This document shows, one piece after another, positions 20,352 to 31,994 of a stretch of 64,000 bases of DNA (its first letter is position 1; the number at the start of each line of letters is the position of its first letter). A program made the translations under genes and the position numbers. The notes under the pieces were generated by a model. It searched no databases. It was not told the DNA's origin and saw only the letters and a program-made list of their open reading frames with translations. Source of the DNA: Pyricularia pennisetigena. Its lineage: Eukaryota > Ascomycota > Sordariomycetes > Magnaporthales > Pyriculariaceae. The stretch covers positions 1,224,549 through 1,288,548 of the forward strand of contig NW_021940920.1 in NCBI RefSeq assembly GCF_004337985.1, in the 5' to 3' direction.

Positions 20352-23135
20352 ATGAGAGAAACGGAGCCATTCTCGTTTGGGAGCTCCGACGCGCTCGACT
20401 TCCCCATCAGCGTGCGCATCATCAACCTCGAGGGCGACGAGATCCCGTACCAATTCTCGACGCTGTTGCAGCGTCCTGAACTGCGCCATGTCGGCTCCAA
20501 CATGAGCCCAAACTCGGACCTCTACGTAACGGTTCAAGTCTGGGCTGGGTCCAAGCCGTTGACGGTACCGGTGCAGACGGCATACAAGGCCTTCAAAACC
20601 GAGCGCCGCTGGAACGAATGGCTGACTCTGCCCATAAAATACTGCAACGTCCCTCTGAACGCGCACCTCGCCATTACTATATGGGATCTTTCCCCGCAGC
20701 CAGGAGAGGGAGAGAAGGAGCACGCCCAGGGTCACGCGGTACCGTTTGGTGGTACGACGTTGCCGCTGTTTGATGGTGATAATCAGGCACAGAAGGGGAG
20801 GCAAAAGTGTCATGTGCACAGACACAAGCTCGCCGACGGGTGCGATGACACCAAAACCCCGGCGATTTTACCCAAGAGGAGGAACGACTCTAGACGCAGT
20901 GACGCTGTTGTCGTCGATGAGGATGCCGAGGAGTTGGAGCGGATGGAGAAGCTGTTCAAGAAGCACGAGATGGGCGAGATACCACGCGTAGAGTGGCTTG
21001 ACCAGCTGGTATTTCGCGGCTTTGAGAAACGCGGGATCCAGACGGCCAGGTCCTCTCTCAAAACACTACAACGGCAGAGAGCCCTTCAAAAAGCTAACGG
21101 TGACGGTTCCGGGCCGGCACAGGAAGAGGAAAGGGCGTCTTTGTTCAAGCTAAACATTGAACTGCCTCGGTTTGACTTTCCCGTAGTCTTTGCCGACCAT
21201 GGATATCCACCACCTCCCATTTCTTCCCTCCAGCACATGTCGGCATCGCAATCTAGCGTCGCGCTCAAGCCTCCTCCAGAAGTTCTCTACGGTCCTGGTA
21301 TCAACAGTCCTGGCGAACCTGCCGGTCTTGGCACGAGGCTTGTGCGTGTATATGATCCCGAAGTGGGCGCCAAAGACAACCCGGCAGAGAGTAAACATCG
21401 CAGGCTGGTCCGTGGTCAACACCGCCATGGCGTGATGGATAAGGACCTCAAGCCGAACCCCAAGACACGGGATGAGCTGAACAATATACTGTCATACTCG
21501 CCTACACACCAACTGACACCTGACGAGCGTGACCTTGTATGGAAGTTCCGTTATCACCTTAGCCGCGACAAGCGGGCTTTGACCAAATTTGTCAAATCGG
21601 TGAGCTGGCAAGACCAGAGCGAAGCCCGACAGGCGGTGCAAGTGTTGGCCAAGTGGACCGAGATTGATGTCGATGATGCTCTTGAACTGCTTGGGCCGAC
21701 CTTCGAGTACCCTGCAGTAAGGGCATATGCAGTCAATCGGCTTCGTAAAGCTGATGACGGGGAGTTACTGCTTTACCTTCTACAGCTAGTTCAGGCCTTG
21801 AAGTTTGAGCATATTCCCACCATCGATCGTGGGCACCGAGAGGCAGCCGAGGCAGGTGGGGTGGCAGCGGCTCAGGACTCATCTCTTGCCCGCTTTTTAA
21901 TCGCGAGAGCCAGTCAGAATTTTATGCTGGGCAATTACTTCTACTGGTATCTCATGGTGGAATGTGACGACCTGAGCCAGGATCAGTTACCGGAGTACAG
22001 GACCATCTACCGCAAGGTGGCGTACGACTTTATGACGGAACTGGTTGCTCGTCCTGGCGGCGCGGATACTCGCAAGACCCTGCTCAGACAGGCGGAATGG
22101 ATAGCCATCTTGTCCAAGATCTCGGCAGAGATCAAGGAGGCAAACGAGTCAATCGCGCGGAGGACAGACAGGGTCAAGCACCTTCTCGCCGATCCCAAGA
22201 ATGAGCTGACCACCATAAACCCACCGCTGCCATTGCCTCTTGATCCATCCCAGAAAATCGTCGGTGTCGTTCCCGATGAGAGCACAGTGTTCAAATCTTC
22301 ACTACACCCTATCAAAGTCACCTTCAAGACGGATACTGGACAAAAATACCCAATACTCTTCAAGACGGGTGATGATCTACGCCAAGACCAACTCGTCGTG
22401 CAAATTATCACACTGATGGACCAGCTGTTGCAAAAGGAGAATCTGGATCTGAAGCTATCTCCCTATAAGATCCTGGCGACAAGCACAAGCGCGGGTCTCA
22501 CGCAGTTCGTGGCATCCCAGAGCTTCCAGACCATCGCGAACCGGTTCAGCCGGTCCAACGTTCCCGCGGCACTCGCGTACCTGAGGCATCACAACCCAGA
22601 CGACACGGCGCCGCTAGGGGTGCGCAAGGAGGCTCACGACATTTTTGTCCGGTCATGCGCGGGCTACTGTGTCATCACGTACATCCTGGGAGTCGGCGAC
22701 CGACACTTGGACAACCTCTTGCTTGCACCGGACGGACACTTTTTCCACGCCGATTTTGGCTTCATCCTCGGGCGGGACCCGAAGCCATTCGCGCCGGCCA
22801 TGAAGTTGTCGCGTGAGATGGTGGACGCAATGGGTGGAGCAGGCTCCGACGGCTACCGGACCTTTAAGCAGTATTGTTTCCTGGCATTCTCGGCGCTGCG
22901 CAAGTCAAGCAATCTGATCCTGAACCTCTTCAGCCTCATGGTAGACGCAAACATACCCGATATCAAGCTCGAGCCGGACAAGGCCGTCATCAAGGTCAAA
23001 GACCGCTTCCACCTCGACATGAACGAGGAAGAGGCGCTAAGGCTGTTCGAGCGCATCATCGACGACAATCTGAATGCGTTTGTGCCAATTGTCATTGACA
23101 GGCTGCATGAGTTTGTGCAGGCGTTTAGGGCATGA
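20352..23135 (+). CDS. VPS34: Class III phosphatidylinositol 3-kinase Vps34
   Basis: Makes PI3P from phosphatidylinositol on endosomes, vacuoles and autophagosomes, in complex with Vps15 and Vps30/Atg6. A single exon of 927 residues, normal for the family in filamentous fungi. Domains: an N-terminal C2 (about 15-200, with RWNEWLTLPIKYCNVP), a PIK helical domain (about 370-560, from LTPDERDLVWKFRYHLSRDK), and the lipid kinase domain (about 640-927). Kinase motifs: FKTGDDLRQDQLVVQII, the catalytic loop GVGDRHLDNLL with D783 and N788, and the DFG aspartate D801 in HADFGFILGRDPKP. The activation loop is basic and continues into KLSREMVDAMGG. The C-terminal helix ends FVQAFRA. All catalytic residues are present, so the enzyme should be active. 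Confidence 0.96.
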   Translation: MRETEPFSFGSSDALDFPISVRIINLEGDEIPYQFSTLLQRPELRHVGSNMSPNSDLYVTVQVWAGSKPLTVPVQTAYKAFKTERRWNEWLTLPIKYCNVPLNAHLAITIWDLSPQPGEGEKEHAQGHAVPFGGTTLPLFDGDNQAQKGRQKCHVHRHKLADGCDDTKTPAILPKRRNDSRRSDAVVVDEDAEELERMEKLFKKHEMGEIPRVEWLDQLVFRGFEKRGIQTARSSLKTLQRQRALQKANGDGSGPAQEEERASLFKLNIELPRFDFPVVFADHGYPPPPISSLQHMSASQSSVALKPPPEVLYGPGINSPGEPAGLGTRLVRVYDPEVGAKDNPAESKHRRLVRGQHRHGVMDKDLKPNPKTRDELNNILSYSPTHQLTPDERDLVWKFRYHLSRDKRALTKFVKSVSWQDQSEARQAVQVLAKWTEIDVDDALELLGPTFEYPAVRAYAVNRLRKADDGELLLYLLQLVQALKFEHIPTIDRGHREAAEAGGVAAAQDSSLARFLIARASQNFMLGNYFYWYLMVECDDLSQDQLPEYRTIYRKVAYDFMTELVARPGGADTRKTLLRQAEWIAILSKISAEIKEANESIARRTDRVKHLLADPKNELTTINPPLPLPLDPSQKIVGVVPDESTVFKSSLHPIKVTFKTDTGQKYPILFKTGDDLRQDQLVVQIITLMDQLLQKENLDLKLSPYKILATSTSAGLTQFVASQSFQTIANRFSRSNVPAALAYLRHHNPDDTAPLGVRKEAHDIFVRSCAGYCVITYILGVGDRHLDNLLLAPDGHFFHADFGFILGRDPKPFAPAMKLSREMVDAMGGAGSDGYRTFKQYCFLAFSALRKSSNLILNLFSLMVDANIPDIKLEPDKAVIKVKDRFHLDMNEEEALRLFERIIDDNLNAFVPIVIDRLHEFVQAFRA

Positions 23136-24198
23136 ATCTTTGTTTTGCTGCTTTTTTTTTCTTTTTTAGGAATACAAAGCCCCTGGAAGTGGATGGGAGC
23201 TGAGCATATGTTTTCTTGAGAATCAATTAATCTGTTTCTATTGAGATGGAAGCAGTGGCGATTGCACAGTTTTGTTTGCGCTCATATGGATGGGATATTT
23301 ACTCTTTGGGTGATGTGAAATCTGCTCAAAAGTGTGTGTTGTTTGACGACAGGGTGACTATTTACGATAACCAGATTCCGAGGTCCTTAAACGAATAGAT
23401 TAACTATATTTATGAGTAGGTTGTCGCCATATGGAAAACCGATCATTCAAGTATTGGATCACTTTTGTGCCAGGTCAAAGCAGAAACATACCTCCCGTGA
23501 AACGATGCGTACATACAATTAATGTTTAAGCCAAACTGATGCCTAGCAAGCCGGATTTCGGAGGTGCTAACAAGCCCTCAACTCCGCCGCCAAGAGAAGA
23601 AGGAGTACGGCATTTCACATCCGTAACATTTCCATTGACAATGCATGGCCGTTGTCGCCGCCGTCCGGGGGTGGAGGGAGTAAATTTCTCGTTCGGACTT
23701 ATAACCTGTTGAACCTCAAGCATCCCGTGACTATCGAGATACTTGAGGTAGGAAGAAGATGAACAACACGACTTGCATCAGCTTCTTTTTTTGTCTTTTT
23801 TTAATCCCTGAACTACCTCCGTTTTATTACAGGCCGAAAAAAATGCACCATGGTTATTACGGCAATATGATAAATTATGCTTTGTCGGTACGGGGTCGCA
23901 GCTAGAAGCGCGCTGCCTAGTCGGACAGCTATGTGCCCGAAACCCCGGAGAGACCGCAGATACTATTCGCCGAAGGCAGCTCGCTTGGTGGGAGGGGTAG
24001 ACCTCTGCATACACGGTTGATATGCAGTATCGATTCGCTGCCTTGTGTTATTTTCGTCATATAAAGCCAAGATGGCACTCAATCGACATTCAGACTAAAC
24101 TTCTTCTGTGCTTGGTTTCTTAATTGGATTCTACTGTGTTTTTCTGTTGTGACTTTACTATTTTGAATTATTGGTGAATCTCTGGTCCGAAATCAAAT
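23136..24198. other. Intergenic region, no gene seen
   Basis: About 1.06 kb holding the VPS34 3' end, with a T-rich tract just after the stop codon, and the epoxide hydrolase promoter. Only short non-conserved open frames occur. Confidence 0.55.
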
Positions 24199-25965
24199 AT
24201 GGCGGACGAAATCAGGCCCTTCAAGGTGAGTTGAAGCTCCGATGAACAATCCAGCCGCCGAACTGTATGACGGAATATCTAGAGACAGACAGATACGCAA
24301 ATAGTTCTAGAAGTAGGCGACTTGAGTAGTTCCCAGCAGCTAAAACCAGCCAAACCCGCTAGATAAACATCTCCGACGAGGAGCTGGGCAACCTCAACAA
24401 GAAACTCGCCCTGGCCCGCATCCCCGACAACGTAGCCGATGCGGAATGGGGCGAGGAAAACGGCGTCACGGTGGACTTTATCCGCCGGACCGTCGAGCAT
24501 TGGCGCAGCGGATACTCGTGGCGGGAACAAGAGGCCAAGCTCAACGAGATGCCCCAGTTCAAGACCACCATCACGCTTCCCTCCACCAACAAAGCCGGGC
24601 AGAGCTTTGACCCGATCGAGGTGCACTTTGCGCACGTCAAGGCCACCCAAAAGCCCGCCGGCGGCGGTGACGCCATCCCGCTGCTCTTCATCCACGGCTG
24701 GCCGGGCCACTTTGCCGAGGTGCAAAAGGCGCTGCCGGCGCTGACGGCCGCCGGCTTCGACGTCGTGTCCCCGAGCCTGATGGGCTACGGTTGGAGCAGC
24801 CTGCCGAGGCAGGCCGGGCTCAACTACTTCCTCCAAGGCGACGTCTTTCACCGCCTGATGCTGCGGCTGGGTTATGACCGCTACGTGCTGCAGGGAGGGG
24901 ACTGGGGTGCCATCGTGGCTAGGGCTCTCTCGATGCAACATCCCGAGCATGTTGTGGCTCTGCACCTGAACATGGTCTGTCTTTGAATCCTTTGGTTTAT
25001 TTTTTGTCTTTATCGGTCTCGTTGCCGGAGAATCTGTACGCAAGACTAACTGACTGGCTGCGAGGGTTGAACATCACCGACAAACCCAATAATAGCCCTT
25101 GACTAGAGATCATCCTGAGCTGAAGCCTGGCGATTTGGAAAAGTTCACCGAGGTCGAGCAAGCAATGATCAAACGTCGCGAGTCCTTCATGAAGTATCAG
25201 TCGGCATACGTCCAAGTGCAATCTACTAAACCGCGCACCATTGGATTTGCTCTGGTAATATAGGCGCGGTCTTTTTACTTTGGTTCAGGCATTTCCATCA
25301 TTCACATTATGCTGACAGCTCTTTTTGGTTTTACTCTTGACAGCACGACTCTCCTATAGGCATGTGAGTAAAAATATCTTCCCCCGGCGAGCAAAACGCC
25401 TTTCCATCTATACTGAAGAGGAAACTAAGCGGATATACGCAGGCTCTCCTGGATGGCCGACAAGATGAACGTATGGTCGGATCTTGAAAAGCTTCCCGGC
25501 GGTGGTTACACGGCCGACGAGTACATCACCTGGACGCTGCTGCACTACTTCCCCGGCCCGACGACCGCCATGCAGATGTACCGCGCAAACTTTAGCGAGC
25601 AGATGCAGACCACCATGACCGAGCCCCTGACCAAGATGTTCGCCGCGAACCGGGTTGATATCCCTGTCGGCGTGTCCCAGTTCCCAAAAGAGGTATATCA
25701 AGTCTTTCTTTTTTCTTTTTCCCGCCCTGATTGCAATTATAATCGTAACCTACAAGTAGAGAACAAGCTGACCGTTTGTGAACGACCGTGACTTTAGATT
25801 GGCGCATCGCCAAAGGCCTGGTTCGAGCAGGAAAACAATCTCGTATTCTGGCGCTCACACGCAAAGGGTGGACACTTTGCGGCGTACGAGCAGCCCAAGG
25901 AGTATGCGGAGGATGTTATTGAGTTCCTTACTGGGCAATGGAAATCATTGCACCAAAAGCTCTGA
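24199..25965 (+). CDS. Epoxide hydrolase (alpha/beta hydrolase, microsomal-EH-like)
   Basis: Adds water to epoxides, giving diols, probably in detoxification. Six exons: 24199-24225, 24363-24974, 25096-25254, 25344-25363, 25443-25692, 25798-25965, giving 411 residues. Exon 1 codes only nine residues and exon 4 is 20 nt. All junctions are GT...AG and in frame. The N-terminal EHN module runs from PFKINISDEELGNLNKKL. The oxyanion motif is HGWPG (120-124). The nucleophile is D189 in QGGDWGAIVAR, the acid is probably E356 in PVGVSQFPKE, and the base is H382 in AKGGHFAAYEQP, so the triad is complete. The Glu acid and the FP-x-E context fit the microsomal rather than the soluble epoxide hydrolase group. 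There is no clear N-terminal membrane anchor. Natural substrate unknown. Confidence 0.92.
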
Positions 25966-28363
25966 TTGGGTACCTGCGTGGGTTTTTCTTCGCCACTGGG
26001 TTTTTGGTTGCTCTCGAGTCCCAGTCCAAGACGAGCAGCATCGGACTCAAAACTGACACATGTCAAGTGCAGACGTACTAGTATGTGTGTGTGTGTGTGG
26101 CTTTAGTACAACCTAAGCCTCTTTTGTTACGCAATTATTCTTTTGCTTTTGCACCCGCACAATTATCAGCCCCGCAGGGCTAGCAATGGCTCTAATTCTA
26201 TTTTTGAGGATTGTCTTTGGCTGGCTGCATATCGTCATGAGGTACGGCCAGTGGTGCCCGACTAGGCGAAAGCTTGACGATTAGTGAACCCCCATGGCTG
26301 AGACTGCAGGCGTTGGGTTTCTCAGTAGACGTGCAAAATAGCCTAAAAAAACGTATGCCATCAAAGAGGTCGGGTAAAGTTGCAAGACATGGTGTTAAGT
26401 TCTGGAGTGGTTGGTTCACTTGCGCCACTGCCGTTGAGCTTTTGGGTTTTCGTCTTCGCAGAAACAAAAAGAAGTGAGAGAATGCTCAGTACCGAGTACC
26501 CCGACGACACGCCAGACAGTTTTACCAAGGAAAGCACAATCTTTTGACTCGGGCTTGGCAGGATGAACGCGGCAAACGCAGGCTTGTACGTCAACCTCGA
26601 ATTCACAGCCACACCTGGACCATGCCACGTCATAACAAGTTCCGCAGCCTGGCAAGGAGAATAGAATATAGAGATAGACAAAAAAATAAACATATCGCCA
26701 CAGTTTTAGTACGGGGATCGTAGTCATTTAATACCTGCCACGTATAACAAAACAGCCCCAAAAATGCACAGCCTCATCCGGCCTGGCTAGGAAAGGACTC
26801 TCACGCTGCCGATCGTCTACCCCACTCCGAGTTAGATACGGGCCCCGAGGTTGGACGCCGAGAGATGGACTACCTAGTATTAACGAACGCGGCATTTAGA
26901 TGCGATGAGCTACTTTGGGAGGGCGAAAATCATGGCCCCGCGTCTTGCGTTTGCATAATATGCGCTTAAACGGCGCTTCCGGGACAGTGCGGGTTGTTGG
27001 TCGCTGCCAAGTCGGGCTTGCAAGAATGGGCAATCAAGCTGGATGAAAAAAAAAAAAAGACATTATACAAACAAATAGAGAATGAATAGAAAATAAATCA
27101 ATAAAAATAACTAGAATCGAAAAAAAAAGAACTAGAGTATTCGCTAGATTCCGAGGTATATCCTTAAGAGGCAGGAGAAAAGGAAATATGGAAGGGGCTG
27201 CGAGAGAATTACTGTGACGCTGTAAGTTATACAGTATATTGAGGCTCGTTTTGAATATTGAACGGTTGCTATGTCGAGCTGGGATCCAGTCGCGAGGCAT
27301 TACCAGAGTAGACGTTACAGCACAGTCAGTATCTACCTGGTAGGTGGGTAGAACGCATGATAACATGACCGTTCCGAGATCAAAGTTACAATTGAACCCA
27401 CCCATCTGTGGACAGCCGGGTTATTTGCTACTTGCTGATCTCTCTCACGGACGTTGGGTGAAATTTTTTAACGAAAACGATTCGTGATTTGGGTTTAATG
27501 AGTCGCTTGCCGATTTGACTTTTTGGAGAAACAGCCAAGAAGATATGGAGAACCAAGATTGGTGAAAAGAATCTCCCCGGTCTGTCTCCAGTTTACCATC
27601 AAAGCGGTTGGTTGCTACTTCGTAATATCAAAAGGGAGGGATGCACCATCCTTACTTAGTTTGTGCTCCCTGTTTGAATTCCGTCAAATTAATTGGCTGC
27701 ACGTTGAAGAAGGTAGTCAAGCCAAGCACTTTTGGCTGCCCGACTTGCATCCATGGCATTCGTCCGTCCCCTGTTCCCCGCACCAGTGGAGCCGAGAAGC
27801 GACTAGAAAACTTAATATATGTGTGTTATTCCAGTAGTCGGTCCCGCACGGTGCGGACATCAATCATCCCAAGAGCAACAAGCGGCGCCTCTTTCAATGC
27901 CCCATCTCCAATGGCCTTGGATCCAATCAGCTGGTAAATGCCGTTCCCGGCCGCCGCCCCGTGGCGTGGCTAAACTACTCTAGCGATCCCGGATCAGGCC
28001 AATAGGTGGTGTGGAGGACAAGGAAAACAGCCACCCAGGATGGGAAAGTCAGTTGCAGCGTGAATACGACGCCAGTTGTCGTTCTGATCAGGGGTCGGCT
28101 GGTGTTGTCGGGCCACCGAGAGACTGAGTGGCCTGTTAATTTGTGCATGGTTGCTACTCTACCTGTTGTTAAATAGAAGAGGTTTTGCTCCCTCCTCACT
28201 TCCCAACACGCCTCATTCTGCCTGTTTAACTAACAAGCTCTATTTGTCTGCGTTTCTTTACAAACTCACAAATACGTATACTTTTAATACTAAATAAACA
28301 CTTACTTCATCACACTCGCTTGCAACACTCACCTTTAAACCACCTCCACCACCACCACCGAAA
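25966..28363. other. 2.4 kb intergenic region, no gene seen
   Basis: Contains a (TG)n microsatellite at about 26083-26098, A tracts near 27046-27058 and 27120-27129, and the CFEM gene promoter. The 5' leader next to the CFEM start is CA/CCACC-rich (28330-28360). Open frames reach about 120 codons on minus (26361-26727, 27034-27405) but show no domain. Confidence 0.55.
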
Positions 28364-28924
28364 ATGAAGTTCTCTATCATCCTCGCCGCCGCCGCCTCGG
28401 CCGTCGTCGCTCAGGACCTCTCTACCCTCCCCAACTGCGCTGTCGAGTGTCTCAGCTCTGCCATTGCCTCTTCCGGCTGCAAGGGCACCGACATCGCTTG
28501 CCAGTGTGGCGAGAAGAAGACGGCCATTGCAAACGCCGCTACTCCTTGCCTGCTTGCCCAGTGCACCGACCCTAACGACCTCGCTAAGGCTGCTACCAAC
28601 GGCGAGGCTCTGTGCAAGAACGTCAGCTCCGCTGTTCCGTCTGCTACTCCCTCCTCCGCCGCCCCGACCGCCACGCCCACCGGCAACTCTTCGGCACCGG
28701 CCTCTACCACCAAGCCCGCCACTACTACTGGAGTCCCCAAGACCAACGGCACTTCCTCTGTCTCCCCCACCTCTTCTGCCAGCGGCACCGGTGCCAACAG
28801 GACCCCCAGCAGCACCACCGGCGGCTCTCCCGCTGCCACCTCACCTGCCGGCTCTGGCGCTGCAGCTGTCACTATCGGCGCAGGCGCTCTTCTTGCCCTG
28901 TTCGGTGCCGTCATTGCTCTGTAA
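28364..28924 (+). CDS. CFEM-domain, probably GPI-anchored cell-wall protein
   Basis: Secreted surface protein of 186 residues in one exon. Signal peptide 1-16 (KFSIILAAAASAVVA). The CFEM domain covers about 22-85 with eight cysteines (C25, C29, C39, C46, C48, C62, C67, C84) in the family spacing. D44, two residues before the CxC, occupies the position that binds haem iron in Candida CFEM proteins. Residues 90-160 are Ser/Thr/Pro-rich, so O-glycosylation is likely. The C-terminus has a small-residue stretch (SPAGSGAAA) followed by a hydrophobic tail (TIGAGALLALFGAVIAL), typical of a GPI signal. Roles in this family include haem-iron uptake, adhesion and host interaction; which applies here cannot be told from sequence. 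Confidence 0.93.
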   Translation: MKFSIILAAAASAVVAQDLSTLPNCAVECLSSAIASSGCKGTDIACQCGEKKTAIANAATPCLLAQCTDPNDLAKAATNGEALCKNVSSAVPSATPSSAAPTATPTGNSSAPASTTKPATTTGVPKTNGTSSVSPTSSASGTGANRTPSSTTGGSPAATSPAGSGAAAVTIGAGALLALFGAVIAL

Positions 28925-29601
28925 ACAACAGGAGTGTATTCTTGGATGTGGGGGACTAGTGAAGTGAACGAAGCTGAAAAAAAAATAAATTCAGCCGACG
29001 TTTTGGGATGACGGGACGAGATGAGATTGGATGGCGCTTCATTCGAGCATTTTGGTCAAATTTAGGGATGAGCACGCGCTAGTGATCGATCTATCAAGCT
29101 TTTCTTTTCCTATAATAATTGCAGCGTAGCACAGTTTACCTACTATAGTTTTGACGCATTGAATCTGACACTTTTTTTTCGTGCCAATCCTGTCAACTTT
29201 TTTCAAGGTTTAGCTTTGTTTGTCAATGCACTTTGAGTAAATGTCATCTCACTTTGGTTTCATTTGTTACCACGATGAGATGAAAAAAGTTCCGTTTCGA
29301 TGTAGGTACGGAATGACAGTTTGGACGGGGCCATACTCCATCAAATACGCTCATCTTGATTGCCCCACTTTGTGCATACGCCGAGCTCCAAGACAAGATC
29401 TTCGCCGTCCAATTACCGCAAATTTGACTTGAACTGGGAACGACCATCACGTCACGCATCTCACTACCGATCCATCACCAATCAACGCGCAGAATTGATC
29501 ACGTCTTCGCCAATCCCAATCCCTATTCTGCAGAGCTTGATCCCTCAAAATTTTCATAATTACCGAAATCCCAGACGCCCTGACCGTGCAAATCAATCAC
29601 A
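28925..29601. other. Intergenic region, no gene seen
   Basis: 677 bases between the CFEM stop and the MED31 start, both on plus. It holds a CFEM 3' region and the MED31 promoter. Short open frames here are not supported. Confidence 0.55.
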
Positions 29602-30000
29602 ATGTCCGATGCCGCGCCGCCGACCTCAGCCACCACCTCGGACCCCCCGCCTGCCCCTTCCTCCACTGCCGAGGAGCCCAAGTACGGCGGCCACACGCGT
29701 TTCGAGATCGAGCTCGAGTTTGTGCAGGCCCTCGGCAACCCCATATACCTCAACCACCTGGCCGTGAACAAGGTATTCTCCCAGCCCGCCTTCGTCGCCT
29801 ACCTCGACTACCTGCAGTACTGGACCCGCCCGCCCTACGTAAAGTACTTGACCTATCCCGGACCTACCCTGCGCAGCCTCGAGTTGCTGCAGCAGGAGAA
29901 ATTTAGGCAGGACATCATCATGCCAGAGCTGGTCAACGCACTGGTCGAGCAGGGGATGCGGGCCGCTGTTGAGTGGCACATGGAGGACAAGAAGCCTTGA
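29602..30000 (+). CDS. MED31: Mediator complex subunit 31 (Med31/Soh1)
   Basis: Small subunit of the Mediator middle module, which links gene-specific activators to RNA polymerase II in the nucleus. A single exon of 132 residues, normal for the family. The N-terminal 27 residues are Pro/Ser/Thr-rich and disordered. The conserved Soh1 helical bundle follows (about 30-115): RFEIELEFVQALGNPIYLN, LAVNKVFSQPAFVAYLDYLQ, WTRPPYVKYLTYP and LRSLELLQQEKFRQDI. It is convergent with RPC11; the stop codons are about 300 bases apart. Confidence 0.97.
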   Translation: MSDAAPPTSATTSDPPPAPSSTAEEPKYGGHTRFEIELEFVQALGNPIYLNHLAVNKVFSQPAFVAYLDYLQYWTRPPYVKYLTYPGPTLRSLELLQQEKFRQDIIMPELVNALVEQGMRAAVEWHMEDKKP

Positions 30001-30296
30001 ATGGGGGAAGCTTTGAGGGGGGATTTTATCACAGATCACAAGCAAGACCTGGGAGTTTTGAAAGATGGGATAGGAGGTATCGAGATCACTCGGCGACGAC
30101 AAATGCTCGCCTAGCCCAGGGCGCAACAAACCTGCACACATGCAAAGCCACGATATTAAAGCCAACCAAACGCCTCCGCTGCGAACGCCATTTCGCCGTA
30201 ATTACCAGATCCGAAAGCAATAAGCCGCCAAGCGACTTCCCCCAATCCATCGCAAAACACCAAAAAGACACCCAAACACCCATAGGCCACAATCCG

Positions 30297-30887
30297 TCAG
30301 TTCTCACGCCATCTATGACCACAAGTCATGCACTATCAAGCCCCGAAAAGGGCCACAATGTTAGCACATCCTCCAGAAACCAATCATGCAATGTCACGGG
30401 GCGCTTTTCTTTTCAAAAGAAGCTAAGCGCACAGACGAGCGAAAGCATGAAAGAAGCCAAAAATTTGTAACAAACAAAAAGACACAACGAATTGCAAGGG
30501 AAAAAACCCACCTTGTAAAAGCTCGTCATCGGCTCATCGGCACTGCGGATCTGGACCTGGAAGAATGCAGCCTCCTCGCCGTCGCAATTATCGGCGGGGC
30601 ACTGCACGCGACCCTTTTGCGCATTGTCCCACGCGCCGGGCCCGCCAAAGACGTCCTCGCGCTCCTTGCGCGCAAACTCCTTGCGGCTGAAGAGGGGCTC
30701 GTTGATGGCGAACTCGTACGGACAGGTTCGGCACTCGAGTCGGTTCTTGCCCGTCTCCATGGCTGAGACGGTTAGGACGTTGGCACAGCTGGGGCAGACT
30801 TTTTTTTCATTTATATATGCGGGGTTAGTGAGATGATTACTTTTAAATGATTCAATATGTTCTTTTGAGTGTCTTACACAGCAGCAT
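30297..30887 (-). CDS. RPC11: RNA polymerase III subunit RPC10/Rpc11 (TFIIS-like zinc ribbon)
   Basis: Subunit needed for Pol III transcript cleavage, termination and reinitiation. Three exons on minus: 30887-30878 (only 10 nt), 30798-30512, 30332-30297, giving 110 residues, exactly the yeast length. The 10-nt first exon (ATG CTG CTG T, donor GTAAGA) is needed to give the family start MLLFCPSCANVLTV. Without it the second exon has no in-frame upstream ATG. The N-terminal zinc ribbon uses CPSC and CRTC. The C-terminal TFIIS-like ribbon uses CPADNC and, after intron 2, CMTCGHRWREN. The acidic hairpin pair expected in the C-ribbon is replaced at the sequence level by RSADEP, which keeps the D-E typical of this subunit. 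Confidence in the model is high because all three exons keep frame and restore both zinc sites. Confidence 0.93.
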
Positions 30888-31990
30888 TTTGAAAGCGTGG
30901 GATAGCGATTGGATCCCTTTCAAGTGGTATCTGGTGAAAGTTTTCAAGCTTTTTGGAGACGATTACAAGAGAAGCGCCGCGATTCAAAGACTGCCCCACC
31001 ACTATGTGCCTGAGAGCAGTGACACGATGTCACGTGGATTGACACATGATATCCCAGATGCTCACCCTATGGACACTTGCACAGTTCTTCGACAGTAGGC
31101 TTTGATATGCCCATATGACTGTTTAGAATTGGCAGTTGAAAATTCAATTGCATCTCGGCTTTTCTTGCTTTCGTACGGCTGTGCGGACTTCTTGACGGTT
31201 GGTCAAATCATGTAGACGCCAAGAGCGTAAATCTCAACGTCCATTAGAATGACTTTGTCGATGCACATAATCTTGCATACCAATTCGGGACAAGGATGTA
31301 CCCCTTCTGATGAGCAAATTAGAAGCTATATCACAGCAAGTACATGCAGCTTTAGCATGCGTCTCATGTCACCGATACCAACAGCCTCACTCAAGTCAGG
31401 GTATTGAATATTCGAGGTTAACTCTTATACCATATAACTCTGTCAGCGAAAGATTCGTCATAGTATGCGGTACTAGACTACTAGTTGAGTCTTAGGCCTG
31501 CAGCGACTCCTTGTTGATGACATGAGGCTGATGATGTGTCAGACACCTGATACCCTCCTAAATAAAGAATGGCTTCCATAAACAAGTCTCTAGTCCCACG
31601 TGTTCGGTTGAGACCAGATGGACCAGGACTGAGAAGGACATGATCGGATTCCAAAGATGAATCAAAGACATATTTTAGAGCACACATCTTACTCTAGTCC
31701 CAATAGGAAGAGTCGTGTCCAACAGTGTGAGCAGAACAGACTACATCCCGCAATTTCTGTCATACAGTCTGTCATTTCTATGTTTAATACCTTCCTCGCA
31801 AAACTCAACACAGCCTCATTCAGAACCGGTAACTAAGCACACACCCCCATCACCTAGCAACTGACGTCAACTTGACCATCAACGAGTCCTTTTTCGTACA
31901 CCAAAAAAAGAATACTCTGCTTGCCAACCCAGCCCCTCCTGCCAGGCAGCGGCTGCATGTCAAAACATCCCAATCGTCCTGGCCGCGATG
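30888..31990. other. Intergenic region, no gene seen
   Basis: About 1.1 kb of AT-rich sequence upstream of RPC11, with only short open frames lacking domains. Confidence 0.5.
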
Positions 31991-31994
31991 GGCC

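Noticed and set aside
20746..21435. Small plus and minus open frames inside VPS34
   Set aside because: Out-of-frame shadows of the linker between the C2 and helical domains.
26083..26098. (TG)n tract considered as part of a repeat element
   Set aside because: An ordinary short microsatellite with no flanking repeat or duplication.
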